Assembly (NCBI GenBank): GCA_913778505.1
Contig: CAJYWD010000009.1
Location: 1 to 64,000 of the forward strand
DNA length: 64,000 nucleotides
Direction: 5' to 3'
DNA from: an uncultured Chryseobacterium sp.
Lineage (GTDB): Bacteria; Bacteroidota; Bacteroidia; Flavobacteriales; Weeksellaceae
In this document: in pieces, positions 26,993 through 35,909 of the stretch
How positions within the stretch are numbered: the first letter of the stretch is position 1
Layout: each line of letters begins with the position of its first letter
Translations under genes and position numbers: made by a program
The notes under the pieces: model-generated
The model's database searches: none
The model's input: only the letters and a program-made list of their open reading frames with translations
Told to the model about the DNA's origin: nothing

Positions 26993-27370
26993 ATGAATAA
27001 AAAAAGAGTGTTAATATTCGATGATGAGAAGTCTATTCTGGAAGTGATTTTCATCGTCCTTAATGATCTGGGCTACGATGTGGAAGTGTCGGAAACTGCG
27101 GATGATATCATTCAGAAGACAACGGAATTCCGGCCAGACGTGATCATCATGGACAATTGGATCCCGGTGATCGGTGGTGTGGAAGCTACAAAACTTCTCA
27201 AAAATCATCCCGACTTCAAGCATATTCCGGTGATTTACATCACGGCCAATAACGACATTGCGTCGCTGGCGAGGGAAGCCCTGGCCGATGATTATGTAGG
27301 CAAACCGTTTGACCTGGAAGATCTGGAATCGAAAGTTCTGAAGTGGATCAATCTTTCCGAAAATCAGTAA
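26993..27370 (+). CDS. Single-domain response regulator
   Basis: 125 residues, one receiver domain: VLIFDDEKSI, phospho-acceptor Asp56 in VIIMDNWIPVIGG, and YVGKPFDLEDL. The usual Met/Pro after the Asp is replaced by NWIP, a mild divergence. It is the last gene of the signalling operon and ends before a repeat-containing gap. Confidence 0.9.
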   Translation: MNKKRVLIFDDEKSILEVIFIVLNDLGYDVEVSETADDIIQKTTEFRPDVIIMDNWIPVIGGVEATKLLKNHPDFKHIPVIYITANNDIASLAREALADDYVGKPFDLEDLESKVLKWINLSENQ

Positions 27371-27428
27371 ATTAAAAAAAAATTACGGTCATAGCTTACC
27401 TTCATGTTTAGAAATTTTAAAACAGGGA

Positions 27429-27485
27429 GTTTGTCATTACGTGCGAATCTAAAGATCTTTGTAAAGATGCTTTCAGTATGACCAA
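27429..27485. repeat. GTCATT inverted repeat, degenerate copy (family B)
   Basis: GTTTGTCATTACGTGCGAAT at the left and a partly matching AGTATGACCAA at the right resemble the 7246-7314 element, with more changes and the shortest spacing of the four copies. The rest of the 27371-27787 gap holds only AT-rich DNA and a terminator. Confidence 0.45.
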
Positions 27486-27568
27486 TTTTATTCATTTTTT
27501 TTAATTATAGAAAATCAAAATTGTAATTGTAAAAAATATGTAATTAAGCTATCAACAAAAAAATAATT

Positions 27569-27602
27569 AAAGCCTGGATTTTTCGGAATTCAGGCTTTTT
27601 AT
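27569..27602 (+). terminator. Intrinsic terminator
   Basis: AAAGCCTG and CAGGCTTT flank GATTTTTCGGAATT, and a run of T follows. Oriented to stop transcription of the signalling operon. Confidence 0.8.
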
Positions 27603-27787
27603 GCAACGTAAATATGATTTTTGTGCATCTTTGAAGGATTTTATGGTCAATCGATCCATGCCTGTAATTAATATTGCTATATTTGGCGTAGGTGTTTTGG
27701 ATACGGAATATTAAAATTATTTGATGCCGTTCAATATATCAACGATGTCCGTAAACAGGGATTTTCAACATTTTACAACTCTCAACT

Positions 27788-29302
27788 ATGAATGTACCAG
27801 CACTGGATTCTTCCAGTATTTCTTATCAGGATTTTCTCAGCAATTTCAAAAATGCACTTTCTGCATTGTTCAAAAAGGAAAATATCGACCAGCTCAGCCT
27901 GTCGCGAGGTCTTCCCCCGAATATCTGGAAGGAAATCATGAACCTGAAGCCGCTTTCCGTAGCTATTCCATCCGAATATGGCGGCAGAGGCGCCAAAGTT
28001 AAGGAATGCCTGGGAATCCTTTCGGCAGCATCTTACGAATCTTTGCCTCTGTCATTAACATTCGGGATCAATATTGCACTGTTCCTGGAACCGCTTGCAA
28101 AGTATGGGAATGAGATCATTAAGGGTGATATTTTCAAACATTTTCTGGATTTCGGAGCCATGGGCGGACTGATGATCACAGAGCCCGACTTCGGTAGTGA
28201 TGCACTCAACATGAAAACGCAGAACGAATTCCGGGATCATCAGTATCATATCAAAGGAACCAAACATTGGCAGGGACTTACAGGATTGGCAAATTACTGG
28301 CTCATTACCTCCAGAAACAGCAGTGCAGAAGGTAATCTTTCCCGCGATGTAGATTTCTTTGTCGCCGATACACATAAGCCGGAACAGAACATCGAGGTTC
28401 AGGAATATTATGATAATGCAGGACTTTACATGATTCCTTACGGGCTGAATAAAATTGACATTACCGTTCCGGAACATAATAAGCTGATTCCGGAATCTAC
28501 AGGTCTGAAAATGATGCTGGATATCCTGCACCGGAGCCGATTCCAGTTTCCCGGAATGGGAATGGGATTCCTTAAAAGAATGATGGACGAGGCTACGACA
28601 CATTGCAAGGAAAGAATCGTTGGGTCATCCAATCTTTTTGCATTAGATCAGGTACAGTTTCAGCTGAGCAAATTGCAGTCGTTTTTTGCACTGTCGTCTG
28701 CGATGTGTGCCAAAAGTACATTGGTGAGCGGCATTGACAAAGACGTATCATCCAGTGGAGTCCATGCCAATAGCATGAAGGCTTTTGTGACCGATATGAT
28801 GCAGGAGGCGGCTCAAATTCTGGTTCAGTTGTCCGGCGCCAAAGGTTACAGAATCAGCCACATCGGTGGCCGCGCCATCATGGACAGCCGACCGTTCCAG
28901 ATCTTTGAAGGTTCTAATGAGATGCTTTACACGCAGATTTCTGAAGGTATTCTGAAAGATATGAAAAGGAAAAAGACAGAAAATCTGGGAGAATATCTTG
29001 GCATGAACGAGATCACAAAAGATGCTGCAGGAGTTTATGCGTCAGAACTGAATGTCACTATAAGCACACCGATAGCACAACGTAAAATGGTAGACCTAGG
29101 CAAGATCATTTCCAGAGTGGTGACCGTGAATGATCTGATAGAACTCAACAATGCAGGCTACAGCCAGGAGCTTACGGATAATGCCATTGCGATAGTGAGA
29201 CAGGAACTTGTAGCATTGCTCGCATCTATGGGTCATCATAAGGATGTCAAAGCTATCTTTGATATCAACGAAACGGACAGTAACTGGATGAATTTTTTCT
29301 AA
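27788..29302 (+). CDS. Acyl-CoA dehydrogenase family protein
   Basis: 504 residues with the acyl-CoA dehydrogenase fold: an all-alpha N-terminal part, the FAD/substrate segment GGLMITEPDFGSDALNMKT, HIKGTKHWQGLTGLANYW, and a C-terminal helical domain with AAQILVQLSGAKGY and QIFEGSNEMLYTQISEG, which positions the catalytic region. The C-terminal extension of about 110 residues after this is longer than in short-chain enzymes. It oxidises an acyl-CoA or a similar substrate with FAD; the exact substrate is unknown. It stands alone between two terminators. Confidence 0.88.
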   Translation: MNVPALDSSSISYQDFLSNFKNALSALFKKENIDQLSLSRGLPPNIWKEIMNLKPLSVAIPSEYGGRGAKVKECLGILSAASYESLPLSLTFGINIALFLEPLAKYGNEIIKGDIFKHFLDFGAMGGLMITEPDFGSDALNMKTQNEFRDHQYHIKGTKHWQGLTGLANYWLITSRNSSAEGNLSRDVDFFVADTHKPEQNIEVQEYYDNAGLYMIPYGLNKIDITVPEHNKLIPESTGLKMMLDILHRSRFQFPGMGMGFLKRMMDEATTHCKERIVGSSNLFALDQVQFQLSKLQSFFALSSAMCAKSTLVSGIDKDVSSSGVHANSMKAFVTDMMQEAAQILVQLSGAKGYRISHIGGRAIMDSRPFQIFEGSNEMLYTQISEGILKDMKRKKTENLGEYLGMNEITKDAAGVYASELNVTISTPIAQRKMVDLGKIISRVVTVNDLIELNNAGYSQELTDNAIAIVRQELVALLASMGHHKDVKAIFDINETDSNWMNFF

Positions 29303-29325
29303 AATATCATTACAATAGATAAATC

Positions 29326-29352
29326 AAATGCCTCTAATTTAAGAGGCATTTT
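29326..29352 (+). terminator. Intrinsic terminator
   Basis: AAATGCCTCT and AGAGGCATTT form a perfect 10-bp stem with a 6-nt loop, followed by TTAT. It closes the acyl-CoA dehydrogenase gene. Confidence 0.88.
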
Positions 29353-29373
29353 ATATTATTGATAATTTTTCCG

Positions 29374-29614
29374 TATCTTTGTATCAAAGTTTACAAGCAG
29401 TCCTCTGTAATTGCCGATACAATTTTCCCCCAATTGTACTCTCCAACTACTCCCGATTCAAGTTTTATTATGCCTTTTCCGATCTCCGGAATGGCAGCAC
29501 AGAACGGCTTCAAACTTAATTGCCGCAGAAATTTAAGGTCACGTTTTAGAGAAACTAAACCGGATTTCGGGGCGTCATTTTTTACAATAATTTTAAAACA
29601 ACAATACATTATTT
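29374..29614 (+). promoter_or_regulatory. Promoter -7 box and ~230-nt leader of the cold-shock gene
   Basis: TATCTTTG at 29374-29381 fits the Bacteroidota -7 box. The leader from about 29388 to the ATG at 29615 is long for this organism and contains no convincing gene. Long, structured leaders are usual for cold-shock mRNAs, where they sense temperature; here this is inference. Confidence 0.5.
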
Positions 29615-30037
29615 ATGGCAGATTCTTTCTCAAAAAAAGAAAATTTCAAGAAAAAACTACAAAAACAAAAAGAAAAAGCACAGCGTCGCGAAGAGCGTAA
29701 AACCAACAATGACAAAGGTAAAGAAGTAGAGTTCATGTACGTGGATGCTTACGGAAGACTGACTTCTACGCCGCCTGAAGAGCGTGTAGAAGTGGAATTG
29801 GAAAATATCCAGCTGGGTGCAGCGCCAATTGAAGCCGAAGAAACGGTGAAAAAAGGTATTGTAACTTTTGTGAGTGACAAAGGTTATGGCTTCATTACGG
29901 AGGATAATAATAAGGAGAATGTATTTTTCCACAGTAACAATGCAGACCAGATTCTGAAAAAAGGAAACCGTGTGGCATTCGAAAAGGAAAAGTCTCCGAA
30001 AGGTTTCTCTGCAGTCAATATTACTTTGATTAAATAA
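29615..30037 (+). CDS. Cold-shock domain protein with basic coiled N-terminus
   Basis: 140 residues. The first 40 are very basic (KKENFKKKLQKQKEKAQRRE). Residues 45-75 are a linker (FMYVDAYGRLTSTPPEE), and the C-terminal cold-shock domain starts KKGIVTFVSDKGYGFITED with the RNP1-like KGYGFI and RNP2-like VFFHSN. It should bind single-stranded nucleic acid. The overlapping frame from 29359 is a shadow. Confidence 0.9.
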   Translation: MADSFSKKENFKKKLQKQKEKAQRREERKTNNDKGKEVEFMYVDAYGRLTSTPPEERVEVELENIQLGAAPIEAEETVKKGIVTFVSDKGYGFITEDNNKENVFFHSNNADQILKKGNRVAFEKEKSPKGFSAVNITLIK

Positions 30038-30063
30038 ACGTTCATTTCATTCCGAGATATTCT

Positions 30064-30090
30064 AAGCTCCTGTCCGGAGCTTATTTTTTT
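30064..30090 (+). terminator. Intrinsic terminator
   Basis: AAGCTCC and GGAGCTT (7 bp) around TGTCC, followed by A and seven T. Ends the cold-shock transcript. Confidence 0.88.
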
Positions 30091-30116
30091 GGCTTCATTT
30101 TAGATGATTTTAAATT

Positions 30117-30377
30117 ATGAATACAGAATTAATTGGCCTGATTGCCGGAGCACTCACTTCTGTGGCTATGATGCCTCAGCTCATCAAAGTGATAAAGGAT
30201 AAAAATGCACAGGATATCTCTATGCTTACAATATTGGTGCTGATTACAGGACTTTCACTTTGGGTATGGTACGGTTTTTTGAATGACGAGCTGCCCATTA
30301 TTCTGTCCAATGCTTTTGCTGTTCTGGTAAATATCGCTCTGTTGATCTGCAGTTTCATTTACAAGAAAAAAAATTAG
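30117..30377 (+). CDS. SemiSWEET sugar transporter
   Basis: 86 residues with three membrane helices, the PQ-loop motif MMPQLIKVIKDKNAQDIS, and WVWYGFLNDELPIILSN with the conserved Asn of the substrate pocket. SemiSWEETs dimerise to form a sugar uniporter. The stop overlaps the end of the convergent pdeM gene by 4 bp. Confidence 0.92.
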   Translation: MNTELIGLIAGALTSVAMMPQLIKVIKDKNAQDISMLTILVLITGLSLWVWYGFLNDELPIILSNAFAVLVNIALLICSFIYKKKN

Positions 30378-31018
30378 ATCTCATAAATCTCAGCATCCGT
30401 AAAAACATAAAATCTTCCTTTTTTGGGCAGATTTTTTGTATCCAAACCTGTGAACTCACTAAAAGCTGGAAGTAATAATTGATTTTCTGAAACAACAAAG
30501 CAGGGCAGTTTGATATTTTTCACTGATGAATTAATGACAAATCCGGGGTGAATGTGACCGGTAATCTGAAACTTTGATTTTGTTTTCTGATAATCATGAA
30601 CGAATACAAAATCGTCAATTTCAAGCATTTCATCTCTAAAGTTAAGGCAAAGTTTGGCTTCCAGTTTTTTTGAAATTCTGTCGTGGTTGCCTTCTATCAG
30701 ATGAAATTCAAGATTTGGAAATTGGTTTTTCCATTCGCAGAATTTGTCAACACCGGAGTTGTCTCCTGCATGCAGTAAATCACCAACAACGAGAAATTTT
30801 TCAGGTTTAAAATATTCTATAAGAACAGATAATCTTTGCAAATCGTTTTCAAAAACCTGGTCGGAGAGGGCAATTCCGTTTTTGCGGAAGTGAGCCGTTT
30901 TTCCGATGTGCAAATCGGAGAGAATCAATGCTTTTTCTTTCTTCCAGAACAACGCACGCTGATTGGTTAAGGTGAAAATTTCGTTTTGGATGTTGATATT
31001 TTTAGTTACTATTTTCAT
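30374..31018 (-). CDS. pdeM: Ligase-associated DNA-damage-response endonuclease PdeM
   Basis: 214 residues of the calcineurin-like phosphoesterase fold. Metal motifs: LSDLHIGKTAHFRKNG, VVGDLLHAGDNSG, EGNHDRIS and TGHIHPG. Family members in this size class sit next to an Lhr-type helicase, ATP-dependent ligase and MBL exonuclease; all three are upstream here on the same strand. It is the last gene of that set and is convergent with the SemiSWEET gene. Confidence 0.92.
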   Translation of the reverse strand: MKIVTKNINIQNEIFTLTNQRALFWKKEKALILSDLHIGKTAHFRKNGIALSDQVFENDLQRLSVLIEYFKPEKFLVVGDLLHAGDNSGVDKFCEWKNQFPNLEFHLIEGNHDRISKKLEAKLCLNFRDEMLEIDDFVFVHDYQKTKSKFQITGHIHPGFVINSSVKNIKLPCFVVSENQLLLPAFSEFTGLDTKNLPKKGRFYVFTDAEIYEI

Positions 31019-31036
31019 AATTAAATAAACATAATC

Positions 31037-31115
31037 TTTGTCATTCAGTAGGAAACCTAGCGTAGCGGTTCGACGAAGTCAATCTAAACAGCTGAGATTC
31101 CTGCGGAATGACAAA
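31037..31115. repeat. GTCATTC inverted repeat, copy (family B)
   Basis: Left arm TTTGTCATTCAGTAGGAAAC, right arm GAGATTCCTGCGGAATGAC then AAA. Same family as 7246-7314, with an inserted loop (GCGTAGCGGTTCGACGAAG). It fills the space between pdeM and the helicase gene. Confidence 0.7.
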
Positions 31116-31143
31116 AACACTGCAAAATTCACAAAAACAAATC

Positions 31144-33588
31144 TTATTTTTTCCTCGCCTGCAAAATCAATTTCTGAATCCTCGCATCCAAATCCTCACT
31201 CGTCAAAGTCTGACGCAGACTATCAACTTTTATCGGGAAACTCAGTGGTGTAAAAGCGTTGGCAAATTTAAGGACAACTTTTGACTTTTCGATTCTTTTG
31301 AACGCTTCTACCAAGCGTTGTTCCTGCAACTGCATATTAAAAACTTCGGTGTAAGCCTGTCTAACCAGAAAATGATTTGGGTCGTGGTCTTCCAAAACTT
31401 TAAAGATTAAACCGGCTGAACTTTGAAGTGATTTGTTGGAACGTTGCTGCCCGGGAAAATTCTGGACCACCATTCCGGAGATCACCGCAATATCACGGAA
31501 TTTCCTGCTCGCCATTTCTGCGGCATTGATGCTGGAGGTCACATCGGTCATCAGATTGTCTCTCGTTAATATTTTCTCTAAATTTTCTTCATTCAGTGGA
31601 ATTTCTTTGTCACTGAACAATTCAAAACCATAATCATTCATCGCCATCGAAAAGGAAATCGGAGCGAGTTTTGAAATCCTGTAAGCAATCAAAGCGGCCA
31701 TTACTTCGTGCACCAACCGGCCTTCGAAAGGATACATAAACAGGTGATAACCTTCACGGTTTTTAATCATTTCCACCAAAAATTCATCCTCTTTCGGGAT
31801 ATGGGATCGCTCTTCCTGATTAGCCAGAAGCGGATGCAAAAATTTCAGTTCTTTCTCGGAAGCTTTGGGATTGAGCGCAATCGACAATTTTTCACGCAAA
31901 AACTGACCGAGATTGGAACTCAACGGTAATCTTCCGCCTAAATAACTCGGCGCCTGTGCTTTTCCTTTGGAAGCCCGAACGAAAACTGTCATATCCTTTA
32001 TCATCGCCACTTCCAGAACTCTTCCCGCCAAAATAAATTTCTCTTCTTTTTTTAATCTCGAAATAAAATATTCCTCCACCATCCCGATGTAGCCGCCTGA
32101 AATAAATTTTACTTTCAGCATTGCGTCGCTCACAATGGCGCCCATATTCATCCGGTGCAACATTGCGATTTTTCTGGAAGTTACTTTGTGCAGACCATCT
32201 TCCATCACCACCACTTTATGATATTCTTCGTAACTTTTCAGAGCGCTGCCGCCAATGGTGAGAAAATCGATCATTCCGCGCCATTCTTCGTCACGAATTT
32301 CCTGAAAAGCGTACACCTTCTTGATTCTTTCGTAAACTTCATCCGGATAAAATCCGTCTCCAATTGCCAGAGTCATCAGAAACTGAACCAACACATCAAA
32401 GCATAAAACCTGCGGTTCACGAGGCTCAATCACATTTTGTTTGACGGCTTCTTTAAGAGCAGAAACTTCAATCAATTCCAAAGAATGCGTGGGAACACAA
32501 TAGATTTTCGACGTTTCAAAAGGCGAGTGACCGCTTCTTCCTGCACGCTGAAGAAATCTCGCAACACCTTTTGCAGAACCGATTTGAATCACAGTATCAA
32601 CCGGTTTAAAATCAATTCCTAAATCTAATGATGAGGTTGAAACGACCGCTTTCAGTTTTCCAGAGCTGAGATTTTCCTCAATCCAGATTCGCAATTCCGC
32701 ATCAATCGAACTGTGGTGGATAGCGATTTGTCCGGCAAAATCCGGATAAGCATTTAGTAAGAGCTGATACCACATTTCACTCTGGCTTCTTGTGTTGGTA
32801 AAAACAATCGTCGACTGCGATTCCAAAATGATGGGAACCACTTTATCCGCCAATTTTTGTCCGAGATGTCCTGCCCAAGGCAAAATTTCCACTTCGTCCG
32901 GAAAAACGGAAAGAATCTCAATTTTCTTATGTTCTTTGGCAGTAACTTTTGTTTTTATGATGTTATAAGGAATCAGAACTTCCATCGCTTCATCGAGGTT
33001 TCCGATGGTGGCGGTGATGCCCCAGATTTTCAGCTTAGGAACATATTTTCTGAGCTGGCAAATTCCCAATTCTACCAAGACGCCACGTTTCGAACCTAAA
33101 AGTTCGTGCCATTCATCCACCACAATGGTTTTTAAATTCGTGAAGAAACGCTGATGATTTTTCTGTCCGAGAAGTAATTGTAAACTTTCCGGCGTTGCCA
33201 CCAAAATTTCGGGCATATTTTTGACCTGTTGTTGCCGGACTTTCGGATTTGTGTCACCGTTTCTTACTCCGACTGTCCAATCCAACCCGATCTCATCAAT
33301 TGCTTCCTGCATTGCCTTGGCAATATCTTTTGACAGCGAACGCAGTGGTGTAATCCAAATCATTTTCAGGCCGCTTCTGTATTGTTCGGGATGATTCAGA
33401 AAGTCTGAAATTAACGCTAAAAAGACGGAGTAGGTTTTTCCAAATCCGGTCGGCGCAACCACCATTCCGCTGTAGCCATTCCCGAATTTCTGCCAAGTCT
33501 GAATTTGAAACTTGAATGGCGAAATACCTTTATCGCTCATCCAGTTCTGGATGATTCTGTAGCCGTCGGTATTTTCGAAGTTGCTCAA
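31144..33588 (-). CDS. Ligase-associated DNA-damage-response DEXH helicase (Lhr family)
   Basis: 814 residues. Walker A is APTGFGKTYS, the DEWH box is VVDEWHELLGSKRG, motif III is WGITATIG, motif IV-VI regions include VFTNTRSQSEMWYQ, VVSTSSLDLGIDFKPVD and QRAGRSGHSPFE. The C-terminal half is the Lhr winged-helix and Lhr-associated region. Lhr-core helicases unwind DNA 3' to 5'. This shorter form works with PdeM, ligase and exonuclease. The set is interrupted here by a restriction-type insert on its 5' side (33649-35903), so it probably now uses its own promoter. Confidence 0.95.
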   Translation of the reverse strand: MSNFENTDGYRIIQNWMSDKGISPFKFQIQTWQKFGNGYSGMVVAPTGFGKTYSVFLALISDFLNHPEQYRSGLKMIWITPLRSLSKDIAKAMQEAIDEIGLDWTVGVRNGDTNPKVRQQQVKNMPEILVATPESLQLLLGQKNHQRFFTNLKTIVVDEWHELLGSKRGVLVELGICQLRKYVPKLKIWGITATIGNLDEAMEVLIPYNIIKTKVTAKEHKKIEILSVFPDEVEILPWAGHLGQKLADKVVPIILESQSTIVFTNTRSQSEMWYQLLLNAYPDFAGQIAIHHSSIDAELRIWIEENLSSGKLKAVVSTSSLDLGIDFKPVDTVIQIGSAKGVARFLQRAGRSGHSPFETSKIYCVPTHSLELIEVSALKEAVKQNVIEPREPQVLCFDVLVQFLMTLAIGDGFYPDEVYERIKKVYAFQEIRDEEWRGMIDFLTIGGSALKSYEEYHKVVVMEDGLHKVTSRKIAMLHRMNMGAIVSDAMLKVKFISGGYIGMVEEYFISRLKKEEKFILAGRVLEVAMIKDMTVFVRASKGKAQAPSYLGGRLPLSSNLGQFLREKLSIALNPKASEKELKFLHPLLANQEERSHIPKEDEFLVEMIKNREGYHLFMYPFEGRLVHEVMAALIAYRISKLAPISFSMAMNDYGFELFSDKEIPLNEENLEKILTRDNLMTDVTSSINAAEMASRKFRDIAVISGMVVQNFPGQQRSNKSLQSSAGLIFKVLEDHDPNHFLVRQAYTEVFNMQLQEQRLVEAFKRIEKSKVVLKFANAFTPLSFPIKVDSLRQTLTSEDLDARIQKLILQARKK

Positions 33589-33720
33589 ATTAATTTTTAG
33601 TTATGACATTTTTACATTATCAAATTTTTAACCAATGTCAAAATAAAATTGTACTATTATATATCATTTAATATATTTGAATATCGAAAATTTAACTTTA
33701 AAAATTGTGATGTTTATACT

Positions 33721-33894
33721 ATGCGGGTTGATAATTTAGAAAAAGAAATAAGTGTAGTTAAGGAGCCACAATTGGAATTCTTATACTATCAAGATGTAAA
33801 GTCACGAAAGAAAAATGAAACTTTAAATGTACTTTCATTATTTTCCGGTTGTGGAGGAATGGATTTAGGATTTGAAGGAGGTTTTTCTTTATAA
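33721..33894 (+). pseudogene. 5' fragment of a C5-cytosine DNA methyltransferase
   Basis: The open frame runs 33649-33894; the likely start is 33721 (MRVDNLEKEI). It ends at NVLSLFSGCGGMDLGFEGGF plus SL, the first motif (SAM binding) of C5-cytosine methyltransferases. The catalytic PCQ motif, target region and the rest, about 250-300 residues, are absent; a stop follows motif I and unrelated small genes follow. This is a truncated remnant. Base composition is clearly AT-richer than the flanking repair genes. Confidence 0.82.
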
Positions 33895-33926
33895 GGTTTT
33901 ATCATTTAATTAAAATATTCAAATTA

Positions 33927-34073
33927 ATGGATAAAGAGAAAATACAAAAAGCAATAATTTCTGCACTTTTATTATTGAATAATGAAGTTGAGAATATTGA
34001 ATTTGAAGATTTGAAAAAAGACTATTTGACAGTAATTGGAAATTTGGAAAGAGCATTAAACGAATTTCAATAA
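33927..34073 (+). CDS. Small hypothetical protein in the restriction remnant (48 aa)
   Basis: 48 residues from the ATG at 33927: MDKEKIQKAIISALLLLNNE then acidic and helical to the end LERALNEFQ. The stop is one base before the start of the HNH gene, so it looks co-translated with it. I recognise no family; it may be the small partner protein of the restriction system. Confidence 0.45.
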   Translation: MDKEKIQKAIISALLLLNNEVENIEFEDLKKDYLTVIGNLERALNEFQ

Positions 34074-34074
34074 A

Positions 34075-34857
34075 ATGGCTAAGTGGACAAGAGATGAATT
34101 TTTACTTGTAATGAATTTATACACTAAACTTCGTTATGGACAATTCAATTACAGGAATGCAGAAGTTATAAATCTTGCTAAACTTATAGGTAAAACTCCT
34201 GGCGCAGTTGCATTTAAGTTAGTCCATCTTTCACGTCAAGATCCCAAACATAAAGACAGAGTAAAAGGTCTATCTAATCCTGGCAAAAATGCTATTGAAA
34301 TGTATAATGAATTTACTAACAATTGGGATGAAATGCTTTACCAAAGTGAAGTTCTTTTAGCAAAATATCAAAATAAGAATGTCGAAGATATCTCGTTAAA
34401 TCAAAATGAAATTCAAGAAATTAAAAATGATATTTTAGATGGAAAAGAAGGGAAATACATTCAAAGAACTGTAAAAGCAAGAGTAAATCAGTCCTTGTTC
34501 AGAAAGGTTGTTATCAATAATTATTCTAACTCTTGCACTATTTGTAATTTAAATATTCAAAATTTATTGGTTGCAAGCCACATTTTAAAGTGGTCAGAAA
34601 ACGAAGAACACCGCCTTAATCCAACAAATGGACTTTGTCTGTGCAATATTCACGACAGAGCATTTGAGTTAGGATATATCGCTATAGATACAAAATATTC
34701 GATTTTAGTTTCTAAAGAGCTTAAACAAGTAAAAGAGCAAGAAACTTTTGCATCCTTATTTGGAAGACACGAAAATAAATCTATTATTTTACCAGATAAA
34801 TTTTATCCCAATATTGACTTTTTAGAAAGTCATCTTAATACAACTTTCAGAGGTTAA
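34075..34857 (+). CDS. HNH endonuclease of a restriction remnant
   Basis: 260 residues. The N-terminus (KWTRDEFLLVMNLYTKLRYG) is a DNA-recognition-like helical region. The C-terminal nuclease domain has SCTICNLNIQNLLVASHI, then NPTNGLCLCNIHDRAFELG: the His in ASHI, the Asn in NPTNG and the His in NIHDRAF form the HNH motif with zinc-type cysteines. This is the form found in HNH restriction enzymes. The cognate methyltransferase upstream is truncated, so either the nuclease is inactive or it needs no partner here. Confidence 0.78.
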   Translation: MAKWTRDEFLLVMNLYTKLRYGQFNYRNAEVINLAKLIGKTPGAVAFKLVHLSRQDPKHKDRVKGLSNPGKNAIEMYNEFTNNWDEMLYQSEVLLAKYQNKNVEDISLNQNEIQEIKNDILDGKEGKYIQRTVKARVNQSLFRKVVINNYSNSCTICNLNIQNLLVASHILKWSENEEHRLNPTNGLCLCNIHDRAFELGYIAIDTKYSILVSKELKQVKEQETFASLFGRHENKSIILPDKFYPNIDFLESHLNTTFRG

Positions 34858-34991
34858 AATTTCAGAAGAAAAGAATTTAACATATACAATTTGCATTTTA
34901 TGATTGGTGTGTTATATTTCACGGTCAAAATCCTACAAAAGAAATACAAAAATTACTAGGAAGAAATCTTGAACCATATGTTAAAGACCTA

Positions 34992-35903
34992 ATGTCTGAT
35001 TTAGCAATAGGAACTCCTTTTGAAAATTCAATTGAGTTAATTGGAGGACAGAAATTTTCTGATATTATTGCTAATAAATTTTACGGTATTGAAGTAAAAA
35101 CTACAACTCAAAATCATTGGAAAACTACAGGTAATAGTGTTTTAGAAAGTACAAAAGTTGATAATATCAAAAGAATTTTTATGCTGTTTGCTAAACTTGC
35201 ATCTCCCATAGAATTTCGTTGTCGTCCTTATGAAGATGTTTTATCAGAAGTCGTTGTTACTCATTCGACACGATATTTGATTGATATGAATTTGGAACAA
35301 GGTAAGACCATTTTTGATAAAATAAATATGCCATATGACCAACTTCGAACAAAAGATAATCCTATACGTCCGATTGTTGATTATTACAAAAGTAAACTAA
35401 AGCCGGGGGAAGAACTTTGGTGGATGGACCCTGAAAATACTAATAAAGCTAGTAACATTGTTATTAGAATTTGGAATAATTTATCTTTAATTGAAAGACA
35501 AGAACTTAAAACTCGTTCAATGGTTTATTTTCCGGAACTTTTTGGAAATAGCAATGATAAATTTGGTCGTGTTGCAATATGGTTAGTTACTCGTGAAGCG
35601 GTAGTTTGTCCAAATGTAAGAGATTTATATACCGCTGGAGGAAAAGTTGATTTATCTATTGAGAATAAAACATATCAAAATGTCCCAAGGATTTTCCTAA
35701 ATTTATTTAATGCTATTCCAGAAATTGTTGAAACGATTTTACAAACTTCAGCGAGCGAACTTTCCGAATATTGGGAAATCAAAACTACAGATAAAAAGAA
35801 AATTTTTGATTGGATAGATTTGGTTTCTGAACATTCAAAGAAAATTCAAGATGCTCGTCATTTAAACATAAAAGACATTTTATCTCAATTAATTCTCAAA
35901 TAG
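34992..35903 (+). CDS. PD-(D/E)xK-like restriction endonuclease, probably 5'-truncated
   Basis: 303 residues from the first ATG. The same frame stays open to 34881 and encodes plausible family sequence (FYDWCVIFHGQNPTKEIQKL) with no start codon, so the true N-terminus seems lost by a frameshift or deletion. A nuclease-type core appears at GGQKFSDIIANKF followed by YGIEVKTT (Asp, then E-x-K), with WWMDPE further on. It ends six bases before the convergent ligase stop. Together with the HNH gene and methyltransferase fragment it forms a decayed restriction-modification block. Confidence 0.6.
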   Translation: MSDLAIGTPFENSIELIGGQKFSDIIANKFYGIEVKTTTQNHWKTTGNSVLESTKVDNIKRIFMLFAKLASPIEFRCRPYEDVLSEVVVTHSTRYLIDMNLEQGKTIFDKINMPYDQLRTKDNPIRPIVDYYKSKLKPGEELWWMDPENTNKASNIVIRIWNNLSLIERQELKTRSMVYFPELFGNSNDKFGRVAIWLVTREAVVCPNVRDLYTAGGKVDLSIENKTYQNVPRIFLNLFNAIPEIVETILQTSASELSEYWEIKTTDKKKIFDWIDLVSEHSKKIQDARHLNIKDILSQLILK

Positions 35904-35909
35904 AAAAAA

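Noticed and set aside
29359-29700. 113-codon frame before and into the cold-shock gene
   Set aside because: It starts at the promoter box, has no family features and overlaps the real gene in another frame.
34992-35903. A complete, active restriction-modification system
   Set aside because: The methyltransferase stops after motif I and the second nuclease lacks a start codon for its conserved N-terminal part.
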